A DNA stretch of 64,000 nucleotides from NCBI GenBank assembly GCA_017303555.1, contig JAFLCN010000003.1, positions 124,001 to 188,000 on the forward strand, given 5' to 3'. This DNA comes from Planctomycetota bacterium (GTDB lineage Bacteria > Planctomycetota > Phycisphaerae > Phycisphaerales > UBA1924). Position numbers and translations under genes: made by a program. This document shows positions 56,194 to 64,000 of the stretch, piece after piece. The notes beneath the pieces were generated by a model. It was not told where the DNA came from, searched no databases, and saw nothing but the letters and a program-made list of their open reading frames with translations. The stretch's first letter is position 1, and each line of letters starts with the position of its first letter.

Positions 56194-59019
56194 TCAACGC
56201 CCGAACTTCGACTTGCGAGCTTTGACCGGCGCGGTCAAAGGTGCGGTGAGTTTCTGATAGAGATCAAAGAGATATTCGACACGTTGGCGTTCGCTGGTGA
56301 AGGGTTGACTGCGATAGCACTTGTCCACGGCGCGGTCGAGGTCTTTGTGGGCGTCGCGCAGGAGTTTGGGCATGGCGAGCGGGTCGTAGAGGTCGGCGAG
56401 GGTTTGGCCGCCGCCGCCGTCGGGCCGGTAGCCGCTCTTGATGCGGGCATCGAGCACGGCCTGCGCGGCAACACTCACCGCGTCTTTCTGCTTGGCGGTG
56501 GCGTCGGTGGGCCAGGGGAAGTTGTTGTAGACGAGTTTGTTGGAGTAACGGTACCGAGATTCGAGCCGTCCGCAGATTTGGCGGACCCATGCCATGTGCA
56601 TTTCGCTGGTGAGGATGCCGAAGTGGAAAGGCGTGGCGTTCGCGAGGACATATACCTGATTCGATGCCACGACTTCCGGTGACAGATAGGCCATCGGAAT
56701 GTATCGGCGGCGCTCGCCCGAGGCGGTCGGAATCGCAAGGTAGTTGGATGTCGGTTGTCGAACCTCTGCGAACAGTGCCGGCGTCTCGGCTAGCTCTCTG
56801 GTCGTTTCGCGTCCTCTGCCAGAACGCCAAATTCGCACCGCTTCGACGCGGCGCATGACTTCTGGCATAGCCCGAAGTTCGGAAGCCTTCGCATCTTTCA
56901 ACCAAAGACAGTATCGCTTGACGCTGTGGATCAGCTCCTCTGCGCCAACAAACAGGCGGACGAACGACTTTGCGGCTGGCTCTAATCGAAGGAGCTCGGC
57001 TGCGTCGGCCTCGGAAAGCGTGTAGTTCCCGTCGTCGAGAGCGAAACTCCCGTAACTCACTTCGCTGTCACCTGCCAGCGGCGTCGTCCGGTTGAAGATA
57101 AAAATGTCCGGGCCTTCTGTCAGGTACGGCGAGATATGGGACACGAAAGACTGCGTTGGATGGTCTTCGTCGTCGCTGTAGTCCCAGAGGATCGGACGAG
57201 TTACAGGCGCTCCGAATCCAATGATGACAACGTGGACGTGGGCCTTCCCGCGGGCTTCGCTCATCCACGCGAACGTGTTGTGAGCGAACCGGATGCTCAA
57301 CCCGCGAACCTGAAGCAGCTCCCTCCAAAGGATGCCGACCTGTTCCCCCTGACAGATCGAATTGGTCGACACAAAACCGGCGCAGATGCTCGTGCCCTTC
57401 ATGTACTTGGCGGCGGTGAGATACCAGCACGTCACATAGTCGAGAACGCCCGCCCCTTTCACTTCTCCCCAAATTCGCTCCATGTCCGCCTTCTGCTCGG
57501 CGTTCTGCTCCTTCTTGCCTACAAACGGAGGATTCCCCAGCACGTAACTGCACTTCGCGGCGGGCAGCACATCGTTCCAGTCGATGCGGAGCGCATTGTC
57601 GTGCACAATCTTCGCGCTCTTCACGAGCGGCAGCCGCAAGACCGGCATGCCGAACTTCTCTCCCACCGCCACGTTCATCTGGTGGTCGATCAGCCACATC
57701 GCCACCTCGGCGATCCGCGCCGGCCATTCCTCGATCTCGATGCCGTAGACCTGATCGACGTTCACTTTGAGGTACTGATCGATATTCAGAACGGTCTGGA
57801 TCTGCTTCGCCGCGCCGGTCTTTTTGCTCTGGCCGTGCAGGCGCCAGAGTGATTCCATCTCAAGGAGCCGGAGTTCCCGATACGTAACCACGAGAAAGTT
57901 GCCGCAGCCGCAGGCCGGGTCGAGGAAGCGGAGCGAGGCGAGTTTACTTTGGAACGCTTCGAGTTTGCCCTTGCTGGTGCCGCAGGATTCGAGCTCTTCC
58001 CTGAGTTCATCGAGAAAGAGCGACCGGACCAGTTTGAGGATGTCCCGCTCGCTGGTGTAGTGCGCCCCGATCTGGCGGCGTTTCTTCGCGCCCGATTCGC
58101 CCGCCATGATCGATTGAAAGAGCGAGCCGAAAACCGCGGGGCTGATGCGCGACCAGTTGAATTCGCAGCAGTCGAGCAGGGCCATCCGCATCGGGCCGTC
58201 GAAATCGGCGAAGCCCAAGTCCTCCTTGAAGAGATCGCCGTTGACATAGGGAAGGTCTTTGAGTTCGTCCGGTAGTTTCCCGCTTCTTTGTTTAGTAGGC
58301 TCATCGAGCACCTTGAACATCCGCGCGAGCAGGGCCCCAAGGTCGCTGCCGTCGGTATGGGTCTGCTTCACCAGCAATTTGAACTGGTCGGCCTGAAAAA
58401 TCCCGGTGTCGTCGGCGAAGAGGCAGAAGAGGACGCGGACGAGGAAGCGTTCGAGCTTGTGGCCCTTGTACCCGCCCTTGTCGAGGGCGTCGTGGAGGTT
58501 GCCGAGTTTTTCCACCGCCTCGACGTTGATCGGGTCTTCGGGATCGACGGGCTTTGCGCTGTAGCCCGAGAGAAAACCCAGATGCTTGATGTTCTCGTGG
58601 AGCTTGGCGGTCTTGAAGGTGGCGACGGGCTGGTCGGGCGAATCGGAATCGAGGTCGTAGACGGCGATCGTCTCGAAATCGGAGACGACAATGAACTGGG
58701 GGATCTCGCTCGCGCGGCCTTCGCGGGTGAGCGACTGGACGTAATCGAACGCCTGCGACGACGCCTTGGACAAATCCTCGCCGCGCGACTTGTGCTCGCC
58801 CAGCATCACGCCCGAATAGAACACGTCGATCCGGTCGTACGCCCCCTTGAGGTTCTTGACCTTTTCTTCAAAGCTGGCGACCGACCGGCGCTTGATGCCG
58901 AAGACCGCAAAGAGGTCGGTCCAGAAAGACTGCGCCTCGGCCCGCTCGCTCGCGGCGTCCTTCCACTCGACGGCAAACTTCATCGCGTTCGCGCGGATCT
59001 CGGACAGGGATAAACGCAT
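56194..59019 (-). CDS. MmeI-type (type IIL) restriction-modification enzyme
   Basis: A single 941-residue chain combining nuclease and DNA adenine methyltransferase. The N-terminal nuclease shows Asp65, Glu75 and Lys77 in D-V-F-Y-S-G-V-M-L-G-E-H-K, that is D-x9-E-x-K, the spacing reported for MmeI. A helical linker follows with A-D-D-T-G-I-F. The methyltransferase has motif I F-L-D-P-A-C-G-C-G-N-F and motif IV V-L-G-N-P-P-F-V-G-K. A target-recognition region (about 600-800) and a helical C-terminus with N-K-L-V-Y-N-N-F-P-W-P complete it. These enzymes methylate one strand and cut about 20 bp away. No other defence gene lies nearby. The reading frame is intact. Confidence 0.88.
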   Translation of the reverse strand: MRLSLSEIRANAMKFAVEWKDAASERAEAQSFWTDLFAVFGIKRRSVASFEEKVKNLKGAYDRIDVFYSGVMLGEHKSRGEDLSKASSQAFDYVQSLTREGRASEIPQFIVVSDFETIAVYDLDSDSPDQPVATFKTAKLHENIKHLGFLSGYSAKPVDPEDPINVEAVEKLGNLHDALDKGGYKGHKLERFLVRVLFCLFADDTGIFQADQFKLLVKQTHTDGSDLGALLARMFKVLDEPTKQRSGKLPDELKDLPYVNGDLFKEDLGFADFDGPMRMALLDCCEFNWSRISPAVFGSLFQSIMAGESGAKKRRQIGAHYTSERDILKLVRSLFLDELREELESCGTSKGKLEAFQSKLASLRFLDPACGCGNFLVVTYRELRLLEMESLWRLHGQSKKTGAAKQIQTVLNIDQYLKVNVDQVYGIEIEEWPARIAEVAMWLIDHQMNVAVGEKFGMPVLRLPLVKSAKIVHDNALRIDWNDVLPAAKCSYVLGNPPFVGKKEQNAEQKADMERIWGEVKGAGVLDYVTCWYLTAAKYMKGTSICAGFVSTNSICQGEQVGILWRELLQVRGLSIRFAHNTFAWMSEARGKAHVHVVIIGFGAPVTRPILWDYSDDEDHPTQSFVSHISPYLTEGPDIFIFNRTTPLAGDSEVSYGSFALDDGNYTLSEADAAELLRLEPAAKSFVRLFVGAEELIHSVKRYCLWLKDAKASELRAMPEVMRRVEAVRIWRSGRGRETTRELAETPALFAEVRQPTSNYLAIPTASGERRRYIPMAYLSPEVVASNQVYVLANATPFHFGILTSEMHMAWVRQICGRLESRYRYSNKLVYNNFPWPTDATAKQKDAVSVAAQAVLDARIKSGYRPDGGGGQTLADLYDPLAMPKLLRDAHKDLDRAVDKCYRSQPFTSERQRVEYLFDLYQKLTAPLTAPVKARKSKFGR

Positions 59020-59146
59020 GCGGGAAAGTTAGCAGGAATATGACGCGGCCACCGGCACCCCTTCGCAGCGCAGGATTGTGCAGGCCGAAGATCGGCACGA
59101 TGGTGTGCGAATAGCTCCGGTTTGCCGTGCTGAATGCGTGAAACTG

Positions 59147-59178
59147 CCCACCCCCAACCCCCTCCCTCGGGGAGGGGG
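59147..59178. repeat. Hairpin/G-quadruplex repeat, copy 3 of 3 (inverted)
   Basis: Read on the minus strand it is CCCCCTCCC, loop CGA, GGGAGGGGG, then TTGGGGGTGGG. It lies between the restriction enzyme gene (upstream of its start) and the next gene's 3' end. The remainder of 59020-59216 shows no gene. Confidence 0.85.
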
Positions 59179-59216
59179 TTTCGGAGCGACCGAACTCTGC
59201 CGAATCCGGGTGACAC

Positions 59217-60080
59217 TCAGAACACAAACCGCAACCCCGCACTGAACTGAAACTCCAGAGGCGGGCGATGCCGGACGTCTTGTACGACCGGAAGCCCGAT
59301 GCTGAATTCCGCGGCGAATCGCTGCGCTTCATAGAGCAGGCCCGGCGACAACAGAATCTCGTTGTCGCCGTTTGTTTCATACAGGCCGTTCACTTCGAGC
59401 GAGGCATACCAGGCTTCGCCGGAGTTTTCGGCGGTGAAGGCGGACGGCGCGAGGCGGTACATGAATGCCGTGTCGTACTTGAGCGCATCGGCGGGGCCGT
59501 CGCCTCCGAGGTTTTTGTATTCCCAGCTGCCGCCGCTGGTGGTGATGGTGTAGCGGATCGACTGCGTGAGTCCGAAGCGTCCCCGGATGATCATCGCGCT
59601 GAAACCGGCGTAGGGATCGACGGTTTGGGGCGCGACGTTGTCGTCGCCGCTGGGCATGAGTGCGCCGGCGTAGATGACGGCGCGGATGGTGTCGAGCGAA
59701 GAAGTGTCGGATCGGTAGACGCGGAACTTGAACTGCGCATCGACTCGCCCGAGCGCGAAGGAGAGATCGCGGTCGGCGGGGAACGTGCGGTCTTCGATCA
59801 CCATCGGGACTTTGAGGGAGAAGGAGAGATCCTTCACAAGGCCCATCTGCACCGTCATGCTCGGCTCGGCGCGGGAGACGCCTTGAGTGCCGACGCCTGG
59901 CGCGTTTGGCGATGTGCTCGGCGTGGGGTTCGTGCCCACGCCGAAGCGCCAGAAGCGGAACTGCGGTTTGACGTAGATCGTGTTCGGCGCGGGCTGCGTC
60001 GCCGATTCGGTGTTGAGGGCTTCCTGTGCGAAGCAGGGGAGTGCGAATGCGAACGCGATGAAGGCGAGGAGTGTGCGCAT
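59217..60080 (-). CDS. Outer-membrane beta-barrel protein, hypothetical
   Basis: A 287-residue exported protein with a signal peptide (MRTLLAFIAFAFALPCFA, then QEA). The rest is composed of alternating beta strands with aromatic ends. It closes with E-F-Q-F-S-A-G-L-R-F-V-F, a C-terminal Phe in the position used by outer-membrane barrels for Bam-dependent insertion. It resembles the transporter proteins related to phenol-degradation MetA-like barrels, but no specific substrate is visible. It follows the HMA-domain lipoprotein gene on the same strand, so it could export or bind metal. Confidence 0.75.
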   Translation of the reverse strand: MRTLLAFIAFAFALPCFAQEALNTESATQPAPNTIYVKPQFRFWRFGVGTNPTPSTSPNAPGVGTQGVSRAEPSMTVQMGLVKDLSFSLKVPMVIEDRTFPADRDLSFALGRVDAQFKFRVYRSDTSSLDTIRAVIYAGALMPSGDDNVAPQTVDPYAGFSAMIIRGRFGLTQSIRYTITTSGGSWEYKNLGGDGPADALKYDTAFMYRLAPSAFTAENSGEAWYASLEVNGLYETNGDNEILLSPGLLYEAQRFAAEFSIGLPVVQDVRHRPPLEFQFSAGLRFVF

Positions 60081-60145
60081 GGCAAGTGCCTCGGGGAGAA
60101 AGAGGGAGAGAAGAAGGAAAGGAAAAAAGAGACGGAGAGAATGAG

Positions 60146-60553
60146 TCAGCGTGCGATCTTGACGAGCGTGACGCCGGCCGCGTCGGCAGCCGTGGAAAGC
60201 TGCTTTGGCGAGGGAGTCTGCGGCCCGGTGAGGTTCGCCTTCACTTTGCCCGTTGAGAGATCAACTTTGATGTCGGAGACGCCGGGCAGCTTTTCGACCT
60301 GCTGATCGATATTGGTCGCGCACAGCGGGCAGGAGAGGCCATTCATGTACATCACGATCGGGCCGGGGGGTAGAGGCTGGTCGCTCTTGATGAGCGCGGC
60401 CTCTTCGGTCGTTGCGGTGTAGGTCACGGCTTGCTCGGTATCGGCGGATGAGGAGGACTCTACGGATTGATCGGAAGCGCATGCGCCGAGCGAGGCGACG
60501 ATGGAGCACGCGACAAGGAGACGAGAGGCTGCGGTAAAGGAGTTGATCGACAT
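60146..60553 (-). CDS. Lipoprotein with heavy-metal-associated (HMA) domain
   Basis: A 135-residue predicted lipoprotein with lipobox L-G-A-C (Cys near 25). After a Ser-rich linker the C-terminal 70 residues form an HMA fold. The metal loop is N-G-L-S-C-P-L-C-A-T-N-I-D (CxxC), followed by V-E-K-L-P-G-V-S-D-I-K-V-D-L and V-T-L-V-K-I. HMA domains bind Cu(I) or similar ions; a membrane-anchored, exported one suggests periplasmic metal capture. It lies in a group with a Cys-rich secreted protein (60701) and an outer-membrane barrel (59217), all on the minus strand. Confidence 0.83.
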   Translation of the reverse strand: MSINSFTAASRLLVACSIVASLGACASDQSVESSSSADTEQAVTYTATTEEAALIKSDQPLPPGPIVMYMNGLSCPLCATNIDQQVEKLPGVSDIKVDLSTGKVKANLTGPQTPSPKQLSTAADAAGVTLVKIAR

Positions 60554-60700
60554 GGGATGCCTTATCAGAATGCGCGGCAGTGCCGCGCCGAGTTTGCGGA
60601 TTGAACGTGATCGGTGTTTCTCGAAATGAAGAAGTGGATCCGCACGCGTGAGGGCGCGCGGACATTCGGCGTGCGCGCAGCGAAGGCGCAGCAGCCTCGG

Positions 60701-61072
60701 CTATGTTCGCCAGATGCAGAGCGAGGCCTGCGGGCGAACGCCGTCGTGTGCCGCGCTCTGGCGGGCAACGGGCTTCGCAAACGATTCGGCGATCGGAAGG
60801 GCGATCAGCACGATGGGTCGAAACGGAACCGGAGCGATATCGACGCGCAGGTCCGACGTGGGGCGGGGAGCGATTGGGGCTTCGGGGGCACGCTTCGGTG
60901 CTTCACCGGCGCAGGGGCAGACGGGTCCTTCGCAGCACGGGCAGGATTCAGCGATGGGGCAGCCGGCCTGGGGGGCATCTTGGAGGAAGGCGCGCGATCC
61001 GGCCAATACCAAAGGCGACGCGAGCGCCAAAGTGAGGGCGAGCAGGACGGAAATGATGGGTCGCAAGGCCAT
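60701..61072 (-). CDS. Small Cys-rich secreted protein
   Basis: 123 residues with a signal peptide (MALRPIISVLLALTLALASP, then LVLAG). The mature part contains C-P-I-A-E-S-C-P-C-C-E-G-P-V-C-P-C-A-G, six Cys within 18 residues, which suggests metal binding. A Pro/Ala-rich segment and a second hydrophobic stretch, F-R-P-I-V-L-I-A-L-P-I-A, follow. The last 20 residues are basic. Function unknown. It stands upstream of the HMA lipoprotein on the same strand, with a 147-bp gap. Copper or other heavy-metal handling is the likely theme. Confidence 0.6.
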   Translation of the reverse strand: MALRPIISVLLALTLALASPLVLAGSRAFLQDAPQAGCPIAESCPCCEGPVCPCAGEAPKRAPEAPIAPRPTSDLRVDIAPVPFRPIVLIALPIAESFAKPVARQSAAHDGVRPQASLCIWRT

Positions 61073-61286
61073 GTTCAGACTGAAGATATCGGTTTGGATG
61101 TGCCTGAGTGCGGGACGATCCTTCGAAAGTTTGACATTCGTATTTTGATAGGCATGCGGCAAGCCCAAGAAAACCGACTTGTCGGTTGGCCTCTGGCTAT
61201 CATTCCCCCCTTCATTCCGGCGCACCCGGGGTTGAGGGCGTCGGTTGCATTCGGCTCGGTGAGTCGGGGGCGTCGGCGGTCGTGAC

Positions 61287-61358
<72 letters not shown>

Positions 61359-61368
61359 TTGGAAGATC

Positions 61369-61396
61369 AGGCACGAGGCATTTGGCATCAGGCACT
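61369..61396. repeat. Four 7-bp repeats downstream of tRNA-Thr
   Basis: AGGCACG AGGCATT TGGCATC AGGCACT, starting 11 bp after the tRNA. A looser form (GGCATCG, GGCATCA) occurs at 63171-63184 after rpmG. Same period as the other heptamer arrays. Confidence 0.75.
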
Positions 61397-61642
61397 CGTG
61401 AAAAGGCAAAGGCTTGAAAGGGCATTTGTCGGATTCGTACCGGGTCGCGTCAATTGGGAGACTGAAGCTCGAGGGAGTAGCAGTCGGCGCGACTTGGTGA
61501 GATCGTTTGCGTGTTGTGCGCCGTCTGACGCTCGCCTCGGCTCAGGGCCTTGGCTGGAGAGTGTTCGACAACGGCGGCGTGAGCACGCTCGCGAATGTCC
61601 GCGGATGTCGCTTTGGCGACCAGCCGCGGGTGGAGCTTTGTC

Positions 61643-62845
<1,203 letters not shown>

Positions 62846-62846
62846 G

Positions 62847-62881
62847 CAGCTGTCAGCGATCAGCTTTCAGCAGTCAGCCCG
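62847..62881. repeat. Five 7-bp repeats downstream of tuf
   Basis: CAGCTGT CAGCGAT CAGCTTT CAGCAGT CAGCCCG, directly after the tuf stop codon. It is the reverse-strand form of the GCTGATC family at 27774-27808. Confidence 0.8.
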
Positions 62882-62916
62882 AAAAACAGGCTGATGCGAA
62901 CCTAAAGTAACCCCCT

Positions 62917-62942
62917 GCGGCGGAGGCGAAAACCTCTGCCGC
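62917..62942 (+). promoter_or_regulatory. Hairpin between tuf and rpmG
   Basis: GCGGCGGAGG (62917-62926), loop CGAAAA, CCTCTGCCGC (62933-62942): ten pairs with one G-T wobble. No T-run follows. It could be an RNA processing or attenuation site that separates highly expressed tuf from rpmG. Confidence 0.6.
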
Positions 62943-62974
62943 GGCTTGTTCGGAAAAGAAAGGCAGATTGAGTC

Positions 62975-63157
62975 ATGGCGAAGAAGAAATCGATGGCCCG
63001 CGAGTTCCTTTGGCTGCAGTGCAAGGAGACGGGCGACCTGAACTACCGCACGAGCGTGAACACCAAGGGCGGCATGCCGGAGGGCCTGAAGGAAGGCCTG
63101 ATGAAGTACTCGCCCCGTCTGCGCAAGCACACGCTGCACAAGGTCAAGCGCAAGTAA
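62975..63157 (+). CDS. rpmG: 50S ribosomal protein L33
   Basis: 60 residues; a component of the large ribosomal subunit near the E site. It has the basic start M-A-K-K-K-S-M-A-R-E, and the C-terminal block K-Y-S-P-R-L-R-K-H-T-L-H-K matches L33 (K-Y-C-P-R-x-x-K-H-T). The usual second Cys of K-Y-C-P is Ser, and only Cys16 remains, so this is a zinc-free form. It lies between tuf and tRNA-Trp, as in many bacteria. Confidence 0.93.
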   Translation: MAKKKSMAREFLWLQCKETGDLNYRTSVNTKGGMPEGLKEGLMKYSPRLRKHTLHKVKRK

Positions 63158-63315
63158 GGCTCGAGGGCAAGGCATCGGGCATCAGCGGAACGCGATTGAA
63201 GCTGGATCGAGAGCTCGAGGCCGAGAACTGAAAGCTGGACTTCGTGACGACGAACGCAAACAACCAGAACGGAACATCCGGCGGCGCTGGGCGCAACGGA
63301 GATGTCTCGTCTCAA

Positions 63316-63388
63316 ACGGCGGTAGCTCAACTGGTAGAGCAGCGGATTCCAAATCCGCAGGTTGCGGGTTCAAGTCCCTCCCGCCGTG
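63316..63388 (+). tRNA. tRNA-Trp (CCA anticodon)
   Basis: Acceptor arm ACGGCGG pairs perfectly with CCGCCGT. The D-arm is GCTC...GAGC, the anticodon stem GCGGA/TCCGC with loop TTCCAAA (anticodon CCA), and the T-loop TTCAAGT. One C-T mismatch lies in the T-stem. Discriminator G; CCA is not encoded. The secE start follows two bases later. Confidence 0.95.
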
Positions 63389-63390
63389 TT

Positions 63391-64000
63391 ATGGAAGCTG
63401 AATCGGGCGCATCGCCATTTTACAAGTCCGGGCAGGGGTTCTGGGTCCGCTGGATGACAGCGGCGCTCGCGGGCCTGCTGGTGGCTGCCGGCGCGGGCTG
63501 GCTCTGGCAGCAGCTCGGCATTGTCAGCCTGCCCACGCCGACGTGGCGCATGACCGTTCGTGATGCGGGCGTCGAATTTCGCCCCGGACAGCAGGTCGAG
63601 TTTGTCACGCGTGGCGGCCAGGAAGGCGAGTTCATCAAGATCGGCACCGGTTCTGCTAAGAGCTGGGAGAGCTTCTCGAAGGGGCAGCACACGCTGGTCG
63701 TCGGCGACATCGTGATGGAAGGCACGCAGGTGACCAGCGAGACGCAGGGCATCCGCGACGCGGCCAAACCCGAGCCGGTGCTGATGCTTGAGGGCAAGGC
63801 GGGCGGGATTCCGATTTTCCAGCGTGTCTATCTCCAGGCGGGCGGCGCGGGGCTCATGCTCATCGCGGGCGCGATCCTGATCTTCTGGCTCGTGGGCCTG
63901 AAGCCCCGCACGGTCGATTTCCTCATCGCCACCGATGCCGAAATGAAGAAGGTCAATTGGTCCACGCGGCGTGAGATCACGATCCAGACCGAAGTCGTCA
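63391..64000 (+). CDS. secE: Preprotein translocase subunit SecE, extended form (partial)
   Basis: An open frame of 203 codons reaching the window end. Residues 177-203 (F-L-I-A-T-D-A-E-M-K-K-V-N-W-S-T-R-R-E-I) are the SecE amphipathic helix; the core membrane helix must follow outside the window. Before it there are two further hydrophobic helices (about 22-40 and 148-170) around a roughly 100-residue beta-rich domain. So the protein is far longer than E. coli SecE (127). The ATG at 63391 begins directly after tRNA-Trp. nusG should follow. Confidence 0.88.
   Translation, partial: MEAESGASPFYKSGQGFWVRWMTAALAGLLVAAGAGWLWQQLGIVSLPTPTWRMTVRDAGVEFRPGQQVEFVTRGGQEGEFIKIGTGSAKSWESFSKGQHTLVVGDIVMEGTQVTSETQGIRDAAKPEPVLMLEGKAGGIPIFQRVYLQAGGAGLMLIAGAILIFWLVGLKPRTVDFLIATDAEMKKVNWSTRREITIQTEVV

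Noticed and set aside
61359..61642. A riboswitch or small RNA in the 284-bp tuf leader
   Set aside because: Apart from the heptamers there is no clear conserved structure; no class could be recognised.

Overview
The window looks like a chromosomal segment of a GC-rich planctomycete, most likely class Phycisphaerae. This is inferred from several features. Six secreted proteins end in paired dockerin-like Ca-binding repeats of the DLNGDGVVDDADF type. Others carry a PEP-CTERM-like tail, a zinc ribbon between two membrane helices, or the parts of a C30 carotenoid pathway. Genes lie on both strands and are often coupled by 1-4 bp stop/start overlaps. There is no phage, plasmid or complete insertion sequence, and I see no CRISPR array.

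Layout. 0-9 kb: DinB-like proteins, upp, a lipid kinase, ybeY with a CNNM/CorC-type membrane protein, an S41 protease and a phosphohexomutase. 9-15 kb: a PTPS-III-type pterin enzyme coupled to ppk1, a GNAT acetyltransferase, a zinc-ribbon membrane protein and rsmD with a charged insertion. 15-21 kb: a candidate c-di-GMP riboswitch and leader ORF ahead of a LuxR-type regulator, then amt with an atypical PII protein, and a cyclodeaminase. 21-28 kb: a histone-H1-like protein, class II DAHP synthase, a PilZ protein, a divergent glycosyltransferase/LPS-kinase pair, an orphan beta-class DNA methyltransferase and a response regulator. 28-50 kb: scattered C30 carotenoid genes (two CrtN/CrtP-type desaturases, an aldehyde dehydrogenase, an acyltransferase and a glycosyltransferase, resembling a staphyloxanthin set). 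They are interleaved with secreted dockerin proteins, a DEVD-box helicase, an M42 peptidase, an RtcB ligase with an RbfA-like partner, a sugar epimerase, a zeta-toxin-like pair and twin methyltransferases. 50-56 kb: a di-haem peroxidase, a 12-repeat kelch protein and another secreted protein, all with dockerin ends, then a small beta-carbonic-anhydrase-like protein. 56-61 kb: an MmeI-type restriction-modification enzyme and a metal-related secreted group. 61-64 kb: the conserved block tRNA-Thr, tuf, rpmG, tRNA-Trp, secE, with secE cut by the window edge.

The most unusual item is a 227-residue secreted, PEP-CTERM-like protein at 35.9-36.6 kb. It contains the catalytic loop, DFG segment and APE segment of a eukaryotic tyrosine-kinase-like domain, without the N-lobe or the rest of the C-lobe. 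It is flanked by two copies of the same hairpin.

The intergenic DNA also holds repeat families that genes do not explain: 7- and 8-bp tandem arrays that touch stop and start codons, an 80-bp dispersed element, and three copies of a hairpin/G-quadruplex element.
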